Assembly: GCF_030272615.1 (NCBI RefSeq)
Contig: NC_081407.1
Location: 143,224,897 to 143,288,896, forward strand
Length of the DNA: 64,000 nt
DNA from: Cryptomeria japonica
Lineage: Eukaryota; Streptophyta; Pinopsida; Cupressales; Cupressaceae
Direction: 5' to 3'
Every line of letters begins with the position of its first letter. The stretch's first letter is position 1. The notes under the pieces are model-generated. The model was given only the letters and a program-made list of their open reading frames with translations, searched no databases and was not told the origin of the DNA. The position numbers and the translations under genes are program-made. Shown here piece after piece: positions 47,706 through 58,572 of the stretch.

Positions 47706-47718
47706 TGGTATCAGAGCC
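47706..47718 (+). other. Element D primer-binding site (initiator Met tRNA)
   Basis: TGGTATCAGAGCC, a perfect consensus match, two bases after the LTR. Confidence 0.95.
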
Positions 47719-47759
47719 TAGTCCTCTTTTATAGAAGTTTAATAGCTTGAGGAGATCCA

Positions 47760-50700
47760 ATGTCTACTAACTATTTCAGGAAGGATAGTCCTGAACTTGA
47801 TGGAACCAATTATGGCATATGGAAGATCAGAATGGAGACACATTTAAATTGCATTGGAAAGGAAATTTGGGATGTTACAAATAATGGCTATACTGCTTCT
47901 ACTCAAAGCTAGCCTAATCCACCTAACTTGACTAAAGATGAAGAAAATGATTGCAAAGCAAGAGAAGCACTTTTGAGCGCATTAACAGATCAACAAATCA
48001 TGGGATTATCAGATAGATCAACTACTAAATCTATTTGGGATCATTTGGAAACACTGATTGAAGGAGATTCCATAGTCAAAATTGCAAAACTTGAAAGCTT
48101 TTGGGTCAGGTATGAAAATCTGAAAATGGAAGAAGATGAAAGGATTTCTGCTTTTATGGAAGAGTTAATGAAATTGTTTTGGGTATTAAATGTTGTGGAG
48201 GAACCTTAAGTGAAGATGAAATTGTTTCAAAAGTTTTAAGAGGATTGCCACCGACATATAAAATGAAGATCACTGCTATAAATGAGTTAAGAACAATGCC
48301 TAATACATCAGTAACTAGAGATACATTGTTTGGAAAACTTTCAGCCTTTGAAATTGAGGAATCTGGTCCTATTGCTACTATAAAGATAGATTTAGCCTTT
48401 AAAGCATCAACATCATCTGCATCATCATTTGACAAATCTGATTGGAAAGCCTTTTATGCAAGAGAACTTGAAGAAAGCAGGAAAGAAAATGAAGGACTTG
48501 AAGAAATTGAAGCACTATTTGCAAGGAAAATGTCTAAAGGTCCAGTTGGAAGTAAGTATGAAGGCAAAGCACCCTTTAAATGTTTTAACTGTAATAAGAT
48601 TGGTCATATGGCTTCAAGATGCCTTGATAGACATGCTAGACTAAGAGAAGAAGCTAGAAGAACATACAAGCCTAACCCTAAATATCAGAGATACAAATTT
48701 AAGAAGAATAAAGATAAATCTTGTTATCTTGCTGATGAAGGACTGACTGATGATTCTGATGAGGATCCGACAGATAATGGATGGGTTTTTGTTGCTATAA
48801 AAGAAGATCAACCGACACCTACAGTCCAACTGGTAGAGCAGGCCTTGGTAGCTAAAATTGAAGTAAAGGATGAATGGATCATTGATTCAGGATGCTCACA
48901 TCATATGACAGGTGATAAATGTAAATTCTTGAATTTTCAAGAATATAATGGAGGTCTAGTAAGATTTAGAGATGCTAAAGCTTGTTTGATCAAATGTAAA
49001 GGTACTATATCTCTTGATGGTAAGCATAATACTGACAATGTTTACTATGTTGAAGGTTTAAAGCATAATCTTTTGAGTGTTGGTCAATTAGTTGAGAAAG
49101 GATTTCAGTTACAATTCAAAAATGGAAAATGCAATATCATGAATAGAACTGGTTTAGAAATTGCAACCGGTAATCAAACTAGAGGAAATATCTTTCATTT
49201 GAATTACGGTGAAAAGACATGCTTGATTGCACATATTGATGAAAGTTGGCTATGGCATAAGAGACTCTATCATGTAAACTTTGATTGCATGGTGAAAATC
49301 AATACGACTAAGGCAGTTAGAGATTTACCTAAAATTATCAAACCTCACAAGACAGTATGTAAGGAATGTCAATTTGAAAAACAAGTTAGAACTACCTTTA
49401 AAAGTATTCCAGAAAAATCCAATAATACTCTTGACTTAATTCATACTGATTTATGTGGTCTAGCTAGAACTAAAAGCTTGCAAGATGATAGATATTTCAT
49501 GCTAATCATTGATGACTATTCTAGAATGTGTTGGGTTACTTTTCTCAAAGAAAATCAGAAGGACTTGGGAAGTTCAAACTGTTCAAAGCTATGGTAGAAA
49601 ATGAAACTGGTAAGAAAATCAAATGTCTAAGATTAGATCAAGGAGGAGAATTTACATCTAAGGAATTCTATGAAGTGAATGGAATCAGAGGACATCTATC
49701 AACACCTCAGACACCACAACAAAATGGAGTTGTTGAAAGAAAAAACAAAACTATCTTGGATGCAGCTAGAAATATGTTATCAGAAGAAAACCTACCACAT
49801 GTATATTGGAGAGAGGTGGTAAGTACAACGGTCTATACATTCAACAAAGTTCACATCAAAGGTGAAACTGGTAAGACCCCTCATGAACTATGGTTTGGTA
49901 TTACTCCTACTCTTAAATATTTCAGAATATTTGGAAGCAAATGCTATATTAGAAGAGATGAGTATATTGGGAAATTTGATCCTAGAAGTGATGAAGGAAT
50001 ATTTCTTGGTTATTCATCTAAGAGTAAAGCATATAGATGTTTTAAGAAAAGATTACAGAAAATTGTTGAGAGTACAAATGTGAAGATTGATGAACAATTC
50101 AGAGGAACTTCAAGGTATATAGATTCTGAACCGGCAACAAAAATTCTAACAAATGAACCTACACTGAACCCACCGGTACAAAATGAAGATCCAGTTACAC
50201 CGGTATCATCTGAAAATTCCACTATGACTGAGGAACAACAACAAACAAAGACACCCCGGTATGTAAGATTGAATCATTCTGAAGATCAAATAATTGGAAA
50301 CAAGTATAAAGGAGTTATCACAAGAGGAATATTAGAAAATGAAGAGGTATGTCTTATTTCTCAAATTGAACCATCATGAGTTAATGAGGCGTGTGAAGAT
50401 AAATATTGGATTAAAGCTATGGAAGAAGAATTAGAGCAAATTTAGAAGAATAACACTTGGACATTAGTTCCCCGGCCTAAAGACAAAAATGTGATTGGAA
50501 CCAAGTGGGTATTCAAAAATAAACTTAATGAAGATGGTAAGGTTATCAAAAATAAAGCAAGACTAGTGTGTAAGGGATATTCTCTAAAAGAAGGAATTGA
50601 TTATAATGAAACCTTTGCATCGGTAGCCAGAATTGAGGTAGTCAGATTATTCTTAGCTTTTGCAGCACACAAGAACTACAAAGTATATCAAATGGACATT

Positions 50701-51903
50701 AAATGTGCATTTCTGAATGGAGATCTTGAAGAAGAAGTTTACATTGAACAACCTGATGGATTTTCTTTGACAGATAACAAAGATATGGTTTGTAGGTTAA
50801 GGAAAGCTTTGTATGGGTTGAAGCAAGCTCCAAGAGCTTGGTATGCAAGATTGGATAAGTATCTTTTGAAGATTGTTTTTTCTAAAGGTAATGCTGACAA
50901 CAACTTATATTATAAAGTGACAAATGATGAAATCTTGGTTATAGAAGTTTTTGTTGATGATATAATCTTTGGAGGAGAAAATGGATTATGTAAAGAATTT
51001 TCTATTGAAATGCAGCAAGAATTTGAAATGTCTATGATTGGAGAAATAAAATTCTTTTTAGGATTGCAAATTTTACAGACTGATAAAGCTATATTCTTGA
51101 GTCAATCCAAGTACTTAAAGGCATTACTAAAGAAATTTGGGATGGAAAACTCTAAACCGGTAAGCACACCTATGACTACAAATGACAAACTATCACTCAG
51201 GGATGAATCTACACTTGTTAATCCAACTAGGTACAAATCTATGATAGGAGGTTTACTATATTTGACACAGACTAGATCTGATATCATGAATGTAGTATGT
51301 ATTGTTTCAAGATTTTATAGTAATCCTAGAGAAAATCATGAATCAGCAGTAAAAAGGATTTTCTGGTACTTACAAGGCACTACAAATCTTGGATTATGGT
51401 ATCCTAGAGATGAAAACTTTGAATTATGTGCATACACAAATGCAAATTGGATAGGAGATGTGGATGATAGAAAAAGCACCACTGGTGGAGCATTTTTTCT
51501 TGGAAGCAGACTAGTTTCTTGGTTGAGTAAGAAACAAAGTTGTACATCCTTATCAATAGTAGAATCAAAATATGTTGCAGCAACAACTAACTGTACACAA
51601 GTACTATGGCTTAAACAAATGTTGAAAGACATAAAGGTAAAATGCAAGGAACATATAACTATCTATTGTGATAACACTACAATAATTGATATATCTAAGA
51701 ATCCGGTACTACATTCTAAAACCAAACATGTTTCCATCAAACTAAATTTTCTAAGGGCAAATGTTGAAGCAAAAGAAATAAAACTAGTTTATGTGAATAC
51801 TCAAGAGTAGATTGTAGATATTTTCACTAAACCTCTACCTAAGGAGACTTTTGAATATCTTAGAGATCAGCTTGGGGTCATACCCCCACCAATAGATACT
51901 TAG
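47760..51903 (+). pseudogene. Element D gag-pol polyprotein (broken)
   Basis: ATG at 47760. Gag: DSPELDGTNYGIWKIRMETH, then AKLESFWVRYENLKMEEDER, with zinc knuckle CFNCNKIGHMASRC complete (about 48580-48620). Protease: WIIDSGCSHHMTGD (48870-48910). Pre-integrase: WLWHKRLYHVNF (about 49250). Integrase: D in LIHTDLCG, D in CLRLDQGGEF, E in QQNGVVERKN (49440-49750). [22 protein letters not shown] (50495), [20 protein letters not shown], catalytic [10 protein letters not shown] (50950). RNase [11 protein letters not shown]...[10 protein letters not shown] and IYCDNTTII (to 51670). Breaks: TAG 47910, frameshift near 48175, frameshift near 49555, TGA 50377, TAG near 50443, TAG 51808 (where Gln is conserved before the terminal DIFTKPLPKE). 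The C-terminus ends at 51901-51903. Confidence 0.95.
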
Positions 51904-52232
51904 AGAGTTGATGTTTGTCATCAACTGGCAGAATTAACAGAGAAATCTTTTACTCCGACTTTGATGAGGAAGCTACTTCTCGGGGGGAGTAGTTAGTATA
52001 CTAAATTGGTTGGTATTTTGTAATGAACTTGAATTTGTAGTAACTTTGGAATTTTATGTCAAAGGGGGAGAGATTGGTATGGAAAAACACAAGGAAACAC
52101 ATGTTACTCTCAGGGGAAGAGATTATTACTTTGAGAAAGATTACTTATATTTTGGTAATTATTGGTATTTTGGTATTTGGCATTTCTGTTTTGGCACTTT
52201 GATTTTTTTTCCATCTTGTGTTGCCATCAATG

Positions 52233-52246
52233 CCAAAGGGGGAGAT
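52233..52246 (+). other. Element D polypurine tract
   Basis: CCAAAGGGGGAGAT immediately before the 3' LTR start TGTTGG. The 35 bases 52218-52252 are identical to the corresponding block of element C. Between the pol stop and this tract lies about 330 bases with no coding content. Confidence 0.95.
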
Positions 52247-53306
52247 TGTTGGTATTTTGGTATGGTTTTTTCATTGATGTCAACACATACTAAACCTTAT
52301 CAACTCTAGCACTTTGGAGAATCATCAACATTCACCGGCAAGCAAATGACTTATGCATAGTCACCGGTATCTGGTACACCGGTAGGATATAATGATCACC
52401 GACACTTGGAATGGCATGGAAAACACTTGGTCATGTTGAAGACATTGTTTGGACACTTTGTCTTGGAAAATCATTTATTAGCATATTCGTATTTGCATAT
52501 TTGTTGTTACCGGCAAATAGGTCCAGGTTATACACCGGTGGGTTTATCTTTTCTAGATTAGCATGGCATGCTATGGAGATGACTTATTACTATTGTAAAT
52601 GCATTAAGTCGACATGTTGAATTGATCATTGCATCAGACATTATTTTATTTGTAAATTGATTTTATTGTAATATCTCTTAGAGCTGACCTACTAAAATTG
52701 GTCCTAGGTTATGATATAAATGTAAGATCTTATTTGTAAGATCGAATGTGGAATGCAAAGAAGAATTGTGTGAAGGTATATGAGAGATTAAGAAGAGCTA
52801 TACACGCAGACATCATTTGAAGGTGAAGAAAGGTTTTTGTGAAAGCATATCAGAACTACACCGGTACTGAATCTAGCATATGAAGATGCTACTTTGAGCA
52901 GTACATCCTTATTGGATTTAACCATCCAATTGTAGTCAGTGTGACTCCTATTTTGTGTTTGAGTAGTGAGCTCTAGGCGCTTGGCCTTTCTGCATGTGCA
53001 GACCCCATTTGTATACACTTACTATCTGCAGTAGTATCATCTGATTGTGGGTAAGGTTTCCCATCGTGGTTTTTCCCCTTACAGGATTTCCATGTACAAA
53101 TATTGGTGTTAAGTGTTGTGGATGACTTTGTCTTTTTGTTTCATGCATTAATCTTTATCGGTATTGCAATTATCTGATAAAACTGTCCACCGGTATAAAA
53201 GACTGGTTCATCGGTATTAAGCAGTAAGTTGGTTAAGTTGTTTTTGTTTTAAATTTATTTGACAACTAATTCACTCCCCCCTCTTAGTTGTCTCTGGGAC
53301 CTAACA
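52247..53306 (+). repeat. Element D 3' LTR
   Basis: It aligns end to end with 46645-47703. It retains more CACCGGT/CCGG sites than the 5' copy (for example at about 52378-52385 and 52535). Confidence 0.95.
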
Positions 53307-53311
53307 ACTAT

Positions 53312-56300
53312 AACCTTCCCCAAATGTCTACAATTTTTCATTTATAAGCACATCCTTCCTTGTGAAAAATGCATAAGCTGCATTCATTACCTCCACCATG
53401 TCTTTAGTGTCACTAATCTTGGGAGGGAACTCATCACTATACATCATTACAATATCTAGCTTATGCATTAATCTGCTTCTTCCTAACCAAACATTGAACA
53501 AAGGTCCAAGAAAAGTGGCAGCCTCAGAGGATGTTTCACGTGCCTCTTTCAAAGAAATGTGCAAATCATGCACTACCATCAATTTTCCTTTCAATACATT
53601 AATCCTGTGTTTCAGAATTCCTGACACAACACAGATAGCTTTGACATTTTGTTCCTTTTCAAGCTTTTCAATTTTCTCTATGTATTACTCCATTTTTGCT
53701 ATCACATCAGCTGGTATTTCTTGTACTTATTTTGTAATCTGTATTGGAGGGGGCTCATTTGCAATTTTTTCTTTCAACTCCACTAACTCTTCCTCCAGAG
53801 CGCCCTTCTTCATCAGTGTCTCTTCATATTTTTTAGATAATGCAATCAATTGGCTATATGTTTCTATGTATCTTCTTGACAAATCCTCTATTTTTGATAA
53901 ATTCATGAAAGAAACTTGAGTAAAAAATGAGGCAATCTCTGTGTCAGTTGTGTTCTGCAAATTCCAGATCATTCTGTCAGCTTTCTTTTCTATTTGGATA
54001 TTTAGAAGGTGGGGCTTTTGAGTGGAAGGGGCCAAAGACCAAGTATCAAGTGTCTTTGACTTAGGATTAAATCTTGATCCTCTTATTACATATCCAATTT
54101 CAAATTCAGTTTTAAACATTGGGTCCTCTTGCTTCCTAATCTGATCAATAATAAAAATAGACTGGATATCCCAGACAGGCATCATAATCATACCAGTACT
54201 CTTAATCAATTGTCTTGCTTTTTCATAGATATTTGCTCCCTGTCAGAATCATATTCCTGCGGTGCCTTGATGATCTCCTCTTTCTTTTCTACATTTCCTT
54301 CCTCTATGATCAGATTTTGTCTTAATTGATTTTGTTTCAACCTTGTCAAAAAATTTTTAAATTCATCTGACTTAATAAAGTCATCATCTTTCATGAACTC
54401 ATTTGACAACATCACACACTCATCAAATCCTTGAGCAAGGGCTTCATTTGTTTCTCCTTGTTCTTCATTCTACCCTACTTCTCTGAGATGTGTCCTTATT
54501 TGATGAAAGTAGTGTCCTTGTTTTGTAACAATTGCTCTAGCAGGATCTCTCCTCACAATTGTACTAACCTCTTTGGTTTTTTGTTTCTTTGCAGCTAGCA
54601 CTCGAGTAGATTGAACTTCATCCCCACTCTCTACATCATCAGCAGACACACTAAGTGGCCTCTTGCCATGTGAATAATGTCCATCTTGGGGGTCTTGCTG
54701 CTGAGAAGACACTTCTGGAATTTGAGGCATTTATTCCATCATATTTTCATATAAACTCAGCATTGTGTTAATCCTCTCCAGGTATGGGTTATCAGGGCAA
54801 AAACCTGAGAAACTAGGGTCAACAACCTTCAATTCTGCTTCAACTCTCATCAAATTTTTCCATTTTATTCTCCTTTCTTGTACTTCCTCTTTTCTCAACA
54901 AATTTCTAATCACATCTTCATCATCCAATGGTTCATGGTCCTTTATTGTGTCCCAAGGTATCATTTTTGGCAATGCACATTTAATAAATTCTTCAGCATC
55001 ACAAAATCTAGACACAACATTAACCAACCTATACTGTTTAAGGAAATTGTTTACTTCATCAAAGGAACTCCTACCAATGGCAAAATCAGACACAACCCAA
55101 AGCCTAGGAAGAAGAGAACCCTTCATGTGTTTGTCAAGGTATTCTTTTTAAACTAGGGTCAATTTCCAAATAAACTCCATAAAAGCAATCCTAATTGGAA
55201 CAAATTTTGGTAAAATATGGGGAGGTTGAGGACACCCATAGACATAGACTCTGATCATAGTAAAGTTATCAAAAAAGAAAAAGTCCCCCCAGTTATGTGA
55301 AATAGACTAGTTTGGAACATACTTCTAAGGTCTCAAAACTCTCCTAACATTAATTGACAATCATTCCCTATTTATTCCTGGCATTTCCATAATTGGCAAA
55401 ACAATCCAATTTTCAAAGAAAAGGAAAGAAGAATGAGGAGAACTACTGTCCCAAACCTGGGTCCATCTTTGTATTGGCATTAAGACACCCAATTATTCTT
55501 TGAAAATCTCCAATTCTTTATCCATGAACTCAACATTATAGAACAAGATTAAATGCATCAACAATGAATAATGCTTGAATTTAGGGCTAGGTTCACCACT
55601 CTAAATTTCAACTAGAGCATTATGAATGTTTTCAACCACATAGCCCACATAATCATAATCTTTGTTAACATCTAGGTGTTGAATGTCCATAGCCATCATC
55701 AGTAATTTAGCTGACACTATTGAATCTCCATCAAAACCCAACACTCTGCATAATCCATAGATTGTACAATGCATATAATGGTGGAAAGGTGTGATGTCAA
55801 ATGGTGGTTCGATACTATTTGGAATTATAACCGATTTCCTATTCACCCTAGGCATGTATCTGGGCATTGCATGCTTCTTGATAACACCTTTGTATCTGTC
55901 ACAATCCTCTGCAATCCTCTCCAAATCTATATCTGTACATGCAACACTAGTAATATGGAAAGCTTCAATAAAGCTAGCTCTATTAATTGAAACTAGGGCC
56001 GACTGGTTCTTTCTTCTGATTACCCTAGATACTGGGCAATAGCATTTGGCCAACTCCTTGATCAAATCCACATCAACATACACATCTGGCACAATTAACT
56101 TTTCCATAGTTAAATCCCAAGGGTTTGACATCGGGACACCCTTAACCCTATTATTCTAGAAATAATGAAACGGAGCAGAACCAGTCATATGAAGCGTGGT
56201 CAGGTTTTTGCATTGGCTCCATAAATCTTTCCATGCCAAATCATTTGTATTCAAAACAATGAAAGTCCTTGACAAGAAATCTATAAATTCTTCTTTTTAT

Positions 56301-56446
56301 TTCTTAACCATCTTTTCCTCAGTGGCCTCGGGCTTGGAAGCTCCAGGTTGTCCACTTGTTGTGGCCTTGGGCTTGGAAGCTCCAGGTCATCCACTTGTTG
56401 TGGACTTGGGCTTGGAACCTCTAGTTCCACTCGTAACCTTGCTCAT
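53312..56446 (-). pseudogene. Element E ORF, N-terminal and central part: unknown protein
   Basis: The likely start is ATG at 56446 (MSKVTSGTRGSKPKSTTSG). First come three Pro/Lys/Ser-rich repeats of about 16 residues (SGQPGASKPKATT type). A globular part follows (about 56300-54730): VDVDLIKELAKCYCPVSRVI, RASFIEAFHITSVACTDI, CTIYGLCRVLGFDGDSIVSA and YGCPQPPHILPKFVPIRIAF, with Trp/Phe-rich spacing. Next is a basic nuclear-signal-like patch AAKKQKTKEV near 54580, then a helical end with LEELVELKEK (near 53790). The frame is constant from 56446 to about 54207 and shifts once there. Stops are scattered. Element D enters at 53312. I know no family for it. Confidence 0.7.
56328..56432 (-). repeat. 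Coding minisatellite, 48-base period, in element E ORF
   Basis: Three units encode GASKPKATTSGQP-like segments; the two right-hand units differ by few bases. One unit has TGA where its neighbour has CAA (SG-stop-PG versus SGQPG), so the stop arose after the repeat expanded. Confidence 0.85.
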
Positions 56447-56799
56447 TTTAGCTACAGGAGAAAAACTTAGCCAATTTTCTAAAATTTTCCCACACCCAAC
56501 ACTCTGAATTCTCCAACATTGTTGCAGAGCTCAATTCACTAGATTACCTTGAAGATAGAATGCATTAATGCAATTATACAAAATCTCAGCTCGATTATGT
56601 AATTATGGTATTTGGGCACCGTCACTTCTCTCAAGTCTCATTAATTGCCACACTTGCATGAACTAGCTACTATGGCATTAATTCAAAGATGAAGTACTCA
56701 AGCAGAATTTGAATTCATGCCCTTCTATTTGATTGGAGATTACCACTCAAAATTTTTACAGAACCAAGCAAACAAGTCCACGTGTCAATCCCCATCTTT

Positions 56800-57860
56800 A
56801 ATCTCACACTCGCAACCGGTTATAACAATTTTGAAAGTAACCGGTGAGTTAGCGACAATGCTACCAAATTATCTTAATCACAAGCTCGCAACCCCTTTTA
56901 TGAATCCTCAAAGAATCTCATGAGTGAGCAAAAGCAGTTGATCTTCATCAAGCCTTTCAGGCGCAACCTCGCAACAACATTTGTAATATTCTTTCTTTAC
57001 CTATGAGTTGGTGACCACTGCAAATCTAACAAAATAACTTATTTCATCGCAAGCTTGCAACTCGAAACTTAACCTGACTTAAACCCTTGCGATCTCGTGA
57101 CAACAAGACACTTAACCGCCATTACATGCTCGCAACACTTTTTGAATTAAGACTTACAAACCTGTGAGCATGCGATGACCACAAAATCAGACCAAAACTT
57201 ACCTGTTGCCAGATCGCAACATAAAATTGTAAACAACTTCAAAACATATGAGCAAGCGACGAAACCAACTAAGCTGCAATACCAACCACATCACATGATC
57301 GCAAATTAAAATTACTTAACCGCGAACAACTCACGACCTTGCGATAACATAAAATCACACCTAGTCGCAACCTTACAACATAAAATGGTCAAGTGCAAAA
57401 CATCTTGCGAGGTAGCGACAACTAAAATCTCCCAGTACTCGCAAGCTCGCGACTTAAACTGACTTGATGATAAAGGACCTGCGAGCTAGCAATAACCATA
57501 AAATCTGACAACTTTTTATCTCTTGACCACAACAACCCAGCGAGTACCAACAAAAATTGATGTTTTATGTTAATTATCGTCATAAATAGGTGCGAGAAGT
57601 GGCAGACAAACCATTAATGACTTACTTGCTAACTCTCGCGACTATAATGCATGGCATCAATCCAATTCGAGACCTCATGACCAAAGAAATTTCATTAACA
57701 ATCTCCAGCTCGCTAACATAAAATGCTAACACTCAAAAAACTAGAGACCTCATGATTTAAACCCAAACCAGCACTCGCTAACTAGCCACTTAAATTGTTA
57801 AACATGAAATTTATTTGTGAGTTAGAGATGAAACATTAAACATGTCTCATTGTCTGACCA
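56800..57860. repeat. TCGC/GCGA motif-rich block, right copy
   Basis: Same composition as 43370-44110: CTCGCAACC, GCGAGCTAGC, TCGCGAC and CTCGCAAGCTCGCGAC recur every 20-60 bases. The stretch 57620-57780 matches 43800-43945 in the same orientation (CGAGACCTCATGACCAAAG, AATTTCATTAACAATCTCCA). It lies just upstream of the element E ORF. Confidence 0.8.
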
Positions 57861-58104
57861 ACCGTTTGACCACACTTAACGTTGACATGGACAAATAAAG
57901 AGAGGACAACTCAGATTTTCAACACACAACAACTTCGGTTTACTAGCCAACTAAGACAACAAAACAAACACAAAACCCTAATCACCATGAACATCATGTT
58001 AAGCATTTAATGTAGAATAGTAGAAAGATTCTAATAGTTATGCAATATGAATAATTTTATAGATCTTGTGATACAAATTGTTGCATTTCATGTTCAACAT
58101 AATG

Positions 58105-58195
58105 TTGAACTAATTTACTAATAATTCAATTGTTTACTAATAATTCAAAAAATAAATTCTAATTGTTTACTAATAATTCAAATTCACAATTAAAA
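58105..58195. repeat. Small tandem repeat TTTACTAATAATTCAA
   Basis: Three copies of TTTACTAATAATTCAA within 85 bases. It lies in the non-coding gap (57870-58572) between element E and the hAT gene, where I see nothing else. Confidence 0.85.
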
Positions 58196-58572
58196 ATATG
58201 AAATAAGTATCCATTCTGATTGACAAACTCAAGAAATACAATATCAAAAATCATCAATGACAACTACAGTACTGCAAATTAAAATTGTAATATGACTCAA
58301 GAACTATAGTATAATTATAAATACCTATAAAATGACTACTAATTCACTTCAATGACTCAAACCGAGGCTTCTATATCCCAAATGGGCTCAAGATTTGGAA
58401 ACTGACTAGTACTAACAGGTTCCTCTTCATTCTTGAGTCGGGTATTCAAAAATTTCTTTGTCTTCATGTTGACTCAAGTCTATGATCCATCATTTGCCTT
58501 AGCACTAACACTAGCAGTAGCACCACCATCTTTTAAAGTGTTACACAACTCTCATCTTTCACGCATGGAATT

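Larger units (their letters stand above)
46645..53306 (+). mobile_element. Ty1/copia element D, full length, inactive
   Basis: Two LTRs (1059 and 1060 bases), a perfect target duplication, a perfect primer site, gag-protease-integrase-RT-RNase H in copia order, and a purine tract. It is broken by two frameshifts and about four stops. It sits inside the ORF of element E and is therefore younger than E. In the first 165 bases the LTRs differ at about 16 positions, many where one copy has CCGG or CACCGG and the other the deaminated form, consistent with methylation decay. D could have supplied enzymes to element C-type relatives when active. Confidence 0.95.
46289..57970 (-). mobile_element. Long element E with unknown-protein ORF, interrupted by D (ends tentative)
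   Basis: A minus-strand ORF of about 1150 codons (56446-53312 plus 46644-46289) without reverse transcriptase or integrase. Upstream lies a TCGC/GCGA-rich block (56800-57860), partly repeated at 43800-43945 beyond the 3' side, so these may be its LTRs. If so, the element starts near 57970 (TGTTGTCTTAG on the minus strand) and ends left of 43800. No primer site could be identified, so the class is unproven. Its protein layout resembles ORF2 of element C. Confidence 0.5.

Noticed and set aside
54765-55156. Plus-strand frames of 128 and 92 codons
   Set aside because: Antisense shadow of the element E ORF, whose motif-bearing frame is on the minus strand.
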